From Syntrophomonas sp. UBA1376 (GTDB lineage: Bacteria; Bacillota; Syntrophomonadia; Syntrophomonadales; Syntrophomonadaceae): a DNA stretch of 42,911 bases. The stretch spans positions 1 through 42,911 of the forward strand of contig DBRE01000045.1 in assembly GCA_002305535.1 (NCBI GenBank), written 5' to 3'. Shown one piece after another: positions 41,026-42,911 of the stretch (the stretch's first letter is position 1; each line of letters starts with the position of its first letter). The notes under the pieces were generated by a model that did no database searches, was not told where the DNA came from, and saw only the letters and a program-made list of their open reading frames with translations. The translations under genes were made by a program, and so were the position numbers.

Positions 41026-42829
41026 AGGAAATGTTTTTCTGATGTTCCCCATTTTCAGCATGTAAAACAGCAACGAACTTATCGACCAGATGAGGATCGA
41101 ACTGTGTCCCGGCAAATCTATTCAATTCCTCAATAGCTTCATCATAGTTCATGGCTTTTCGATAAGGTCGATCATTGGTCATGGCGTCGTAGGCATCGGC
41201 GATGGATAGGATGCGGCATTCTAATGGTATTTCTTCGCCCCTTAATCCCAGGGGATAGCCGCTACCATCCCACCATTCATGGTGTTTGAGTATCCAATCG
41301 GCGATATGCATGAGATCTGGAGATGCCAGAGCGATGCGGTGTCCGACTTCACAGTGCCTCTGCATTTCCTGGGTCTCTTCGCGGGTGAGTGGTTCAGGCT
41401 TAAACAGAATAGAATCCCTAATCCCCACTTTGCCAATATCATGAAACTGCGCCAAAAGTCTCAGATCAGTGATATTTTGGGGAGGAAGCCCGAGAGCGGT
41501 GCCCATTTTAGCCACCAAGACCTGTAATCTTTCGGCATGACCTTCGGTGATAAAGTCACGAGCCTCCAGTGCTTTCATCAATGTCTGGACAATGGCACTG
41601 CGGGCACTCTTGCTGCGGTATAGTTTCTCCCGGTACATGTTATTATCAGCCTCAATGTATAACTCATTCAGGCTGGTGTATGGTTCAGTTCTAAGAGCAA
41701 AACCGATGGAAAGGCTCAAGGGTACACCCTGTAAGGATCGGTTTAAGGTAATAGTATTATCCTGTAGTCGCTGGTAGGCTTCCTCCAACATGACTTGCGA
41801 TGCATCAGGTAGGAGAACGGCAAACTCGTCGCCACCCACCCGCGCTACGATGTCGGTAGAACGAAAACAGCCCTTTATTAGATTGGCTGTGGCGATCAAT
41901 AGGGTATCACCCTGGTCATGGCCCATGGAGTCATTGATCAGTTTGAGACCGTCTACATCGCACATTATCAAGCCCACATTAGGATACCCTTCTTCTTCCA
42001 ATCGCTTCACTTCTTGTTCAAAGTAAGTGCGGTTATACAAACCGGTCAAAGGATCATGCATACTGAAGTACCTCATTTTTTCTTCAGCAGCTTTACGTTC
42101 GTTGATCTCTACTCTTAGTTCCTCGTTAGTCAAAGCCAAATCGGCAGTACGTTCGCGCACTCTTAATTCCATTTCTTCTTTTTGCTGTCTTATAGTAGAG
42201 TGATACAAAAAGGCGCGTAGCACTTCCCGATGTATGACTATACTGGTGATTAAGGCCATGATCACCAGGATAGAACCATTAACAAATTGAGCTGTCAGGC
42301 GATCAGCATCAGGCTGAAAAGCAGACACGCCTGATAGAAAAACCCCTAAGGAACAAGCATAACAGATGAGAAACTGTAACGGAGAAAGCCTGGCTACTAA
42401 AGCCATTGCAAAGCATGTCATTACGAAAACCGTGATATCTCCATTAGTCAGCTGATTAACAGCACTAATAGCTGCTGACCAGCACAGACAAAAGAGAACC
42501 TGAAAGAAGGTGATGATTTTATGAAAAGTATTGATTTGACTGGGTGATCTAGGACTATCAACCGAGGAAAGCAGCAGAACAACCCCTTGAACTATCAAAA
42601 GGATTGTGAAGAGGTAATTCCGATAGAGACTACCTGGGTGGTTTTGATAGTATTGAGGACTGCTGGGGTGATAGCTCAAAATAATCAAGAGTATGCTCAC
42701 TAATACGAAGAAGACTGCAAAATATCTCGTGGCTATCAAGCTATTGTAATACTGGTTTCTTATGAAGGCAGTGCGATACTTGAAGTATAAGTCGCTGTTG
42801 CCTGTAAATAGCTTCTTGATTGTTTCCAT
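41024..42829 (-). CDS. Membrane GGDEF and HD-GYP cyclic-di-GMP enzyme
   Basis: A 601-residue membrane protein with about six spans (residues 30-210), a short coiled coil, a GGDEF domain (about 255-415) and an HD-GYP domain (about 420-590). ATG 42829 lies six bases after AGGAG; ATG 42835 would touch it. GGDEF is intact (RVGGDEFAVLL), with RSTD five residues before it, the product-inhibition I-site. The HD-GYP domain has HDIGKVG, HHEWWDGSGYP and GEEIPLECRILSIADAYDAM, so both synthesis and breakdown of cyclic-di-GMP are possible in one protein. The sensory part is the unknown six-span membrane region. Confidence 0.92.
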   Translation of the reverse strand: METIKKLFTGNSDLYFKYRTAFIRNQYYNSLIATRYFAVFFVLVSILLIILSYHPSSPQYYQNHPGSLYRNYLFTILLIVQGVVLLLSSVDSPRSPSQINTFHKIITFFQVLFCLCWSAAISAVNQLTNGDITVFVMTCFAMALVARLSPLQFLICYACSLGVFLSGVSAFQPDADRLTAQFVNGSILVIMALITSIVIHREVLRAFLYHSTIRQQKEEMELRVRERTADLALTNEELRVEINERKAAEEKMRYFSMHDPLTGLYNRTYFEQEVKRLEEEGYPNVGLIMCDVDGLKLINDSMGHDQGDTLLIATANLIKGCFRSTDIVARVGGDEFAVLLPDASQVMLEEAYQRLQDNTITLNRSLQGVPLSLSIGFALRTEPYTSLNELYIEADNNMYREKLYRSKSARSAIVQTLMKALEARDFITEGHAERLQVLVAKMGTALGLPPQNITDLRLLAQFHDIGKVGIRDSILFKPEPLTREETQEMQRHCEVGHRIALASPDLMHIADWILKHHEWWDGSGYPLGLRGEEIPLECRILSIADAYDAMTNDRPYRKAMNYDEAIEELNRFAGTQFDPHLVDKFVAVLHAENGEHQKNIS

Positions 42830-42835
42830 GAGCAT

Positions 42836-42911
42836 CTCCTAATCTATCTGTAGCTCGATCCCTTGGCTGATAATTCGGTGAGTGCAAAATATATCCTGCT
42901 TTTGTTCGCCA
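42836..42911 (-). promoter_or_regulatory. Upstream region of the GGDEF/HD-GYP gene
   Basis: The last 76 bases of the window are upstream of this gene. A TTGCAC hexamer is visible on the minus strand, but no clear -10 box at 17-base spacing, so the promoter is not fixed. The region continues beyond the edge. Confidence 0.3.

Noticed and set aside
1..42911. CRISPR arrays, insertion-sequence transposases, prophage genes, tRNA or rRNA genes.
   Set aside because: None was seen; the only mobile-type signals are the small inverted repeats.

Overview
The window looks like chromosome from an anaerobic, endospore-forming Firmicute, most like the Syntrophomonadaceae (a Syntrophomonas-type syntrophic fatty-acid oxidiser). 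The evidence is strong AGGAGG ribosome-binding sites with some TTG and GTG starts, an alpha/beta-type spore protein, the order dnaE - mtrB (TRAP) - pfkA - pyk, beta-oxidation genes (3-hydroxybutyryl-CoA dehydrogenase, two crotonases, a CoA-transferase), a flavodiiron/rubredoxin oxygen-defence protein and a molybdate/tungstate uptake operon. Placement is by gene content only; no rRNA or tRNA gene was seen.

Layout. 1-7.8 kb: a plus-strand run of envelope-type genes (a protein cut by the window edge, three zinc-ribbon proteins, a multi-pass membrane protein, LemA and a DUF2207 protein), closed by an intrinsic terminator. 7.9-10.8 kb: an HTH protein convergent with a CCA-adding enzyme. 10.9-14.6 kb (minus): DUF364 protein, then binding protein, permease and ATPase of a molybdate/tungstate ABC transporter, preceded by a Moco/Tuco-type riboswitch and its terminator. 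14.64-15.33 kb: a gene-free structured region with a second possible RNA element. 15.3-19.2 kb: MFS transporter, CoA-transferase and a crotonase-fold protein that lacks hydratase residues. 19.5-26.8 kb: a single-chain flavodiiron-rubredoxin-reductase-rubredoxin protein, a TauE-type permease, a membrane coiled-coil protein, a rhomboid protease and a helical protein of unknown function. 26.9-29.7 kb: small genes (CMD-like, HAD, SASP, DUF4282, YbaK) and mobile-type inverted repeats. 29.8-36.3 kb: dnaE-mtrB-pfkA-pyk ending in a clear terminator. 36.4-38.1 kb (minus): hbd and crotonase. 38.6-42.8 kb: a peptidoglycan-binding-like protein, a Mop/TOBE protein, an SPFH plus Arc-like pair, and a membrane GGDEF/HD-GYP protein.

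How they connect. The riboswitch operon plus the separate Mop protein suggests careful control of molybdenum or tungsten, which such organisms need for formate dehydrogenases. The crotonases, hbd and CoA-transferase fit acyl-CoA oxidation. The main leads are the riboswitch with a readable antiterminator, a second structured element upstream that shares four short blocks with it at similar spacing, a near-identical pair of long inverted repeats with compensatory changes, a PfkA with Asp103 replaced by Asn, and a DUF4282 gene whose best start codon is AUC.
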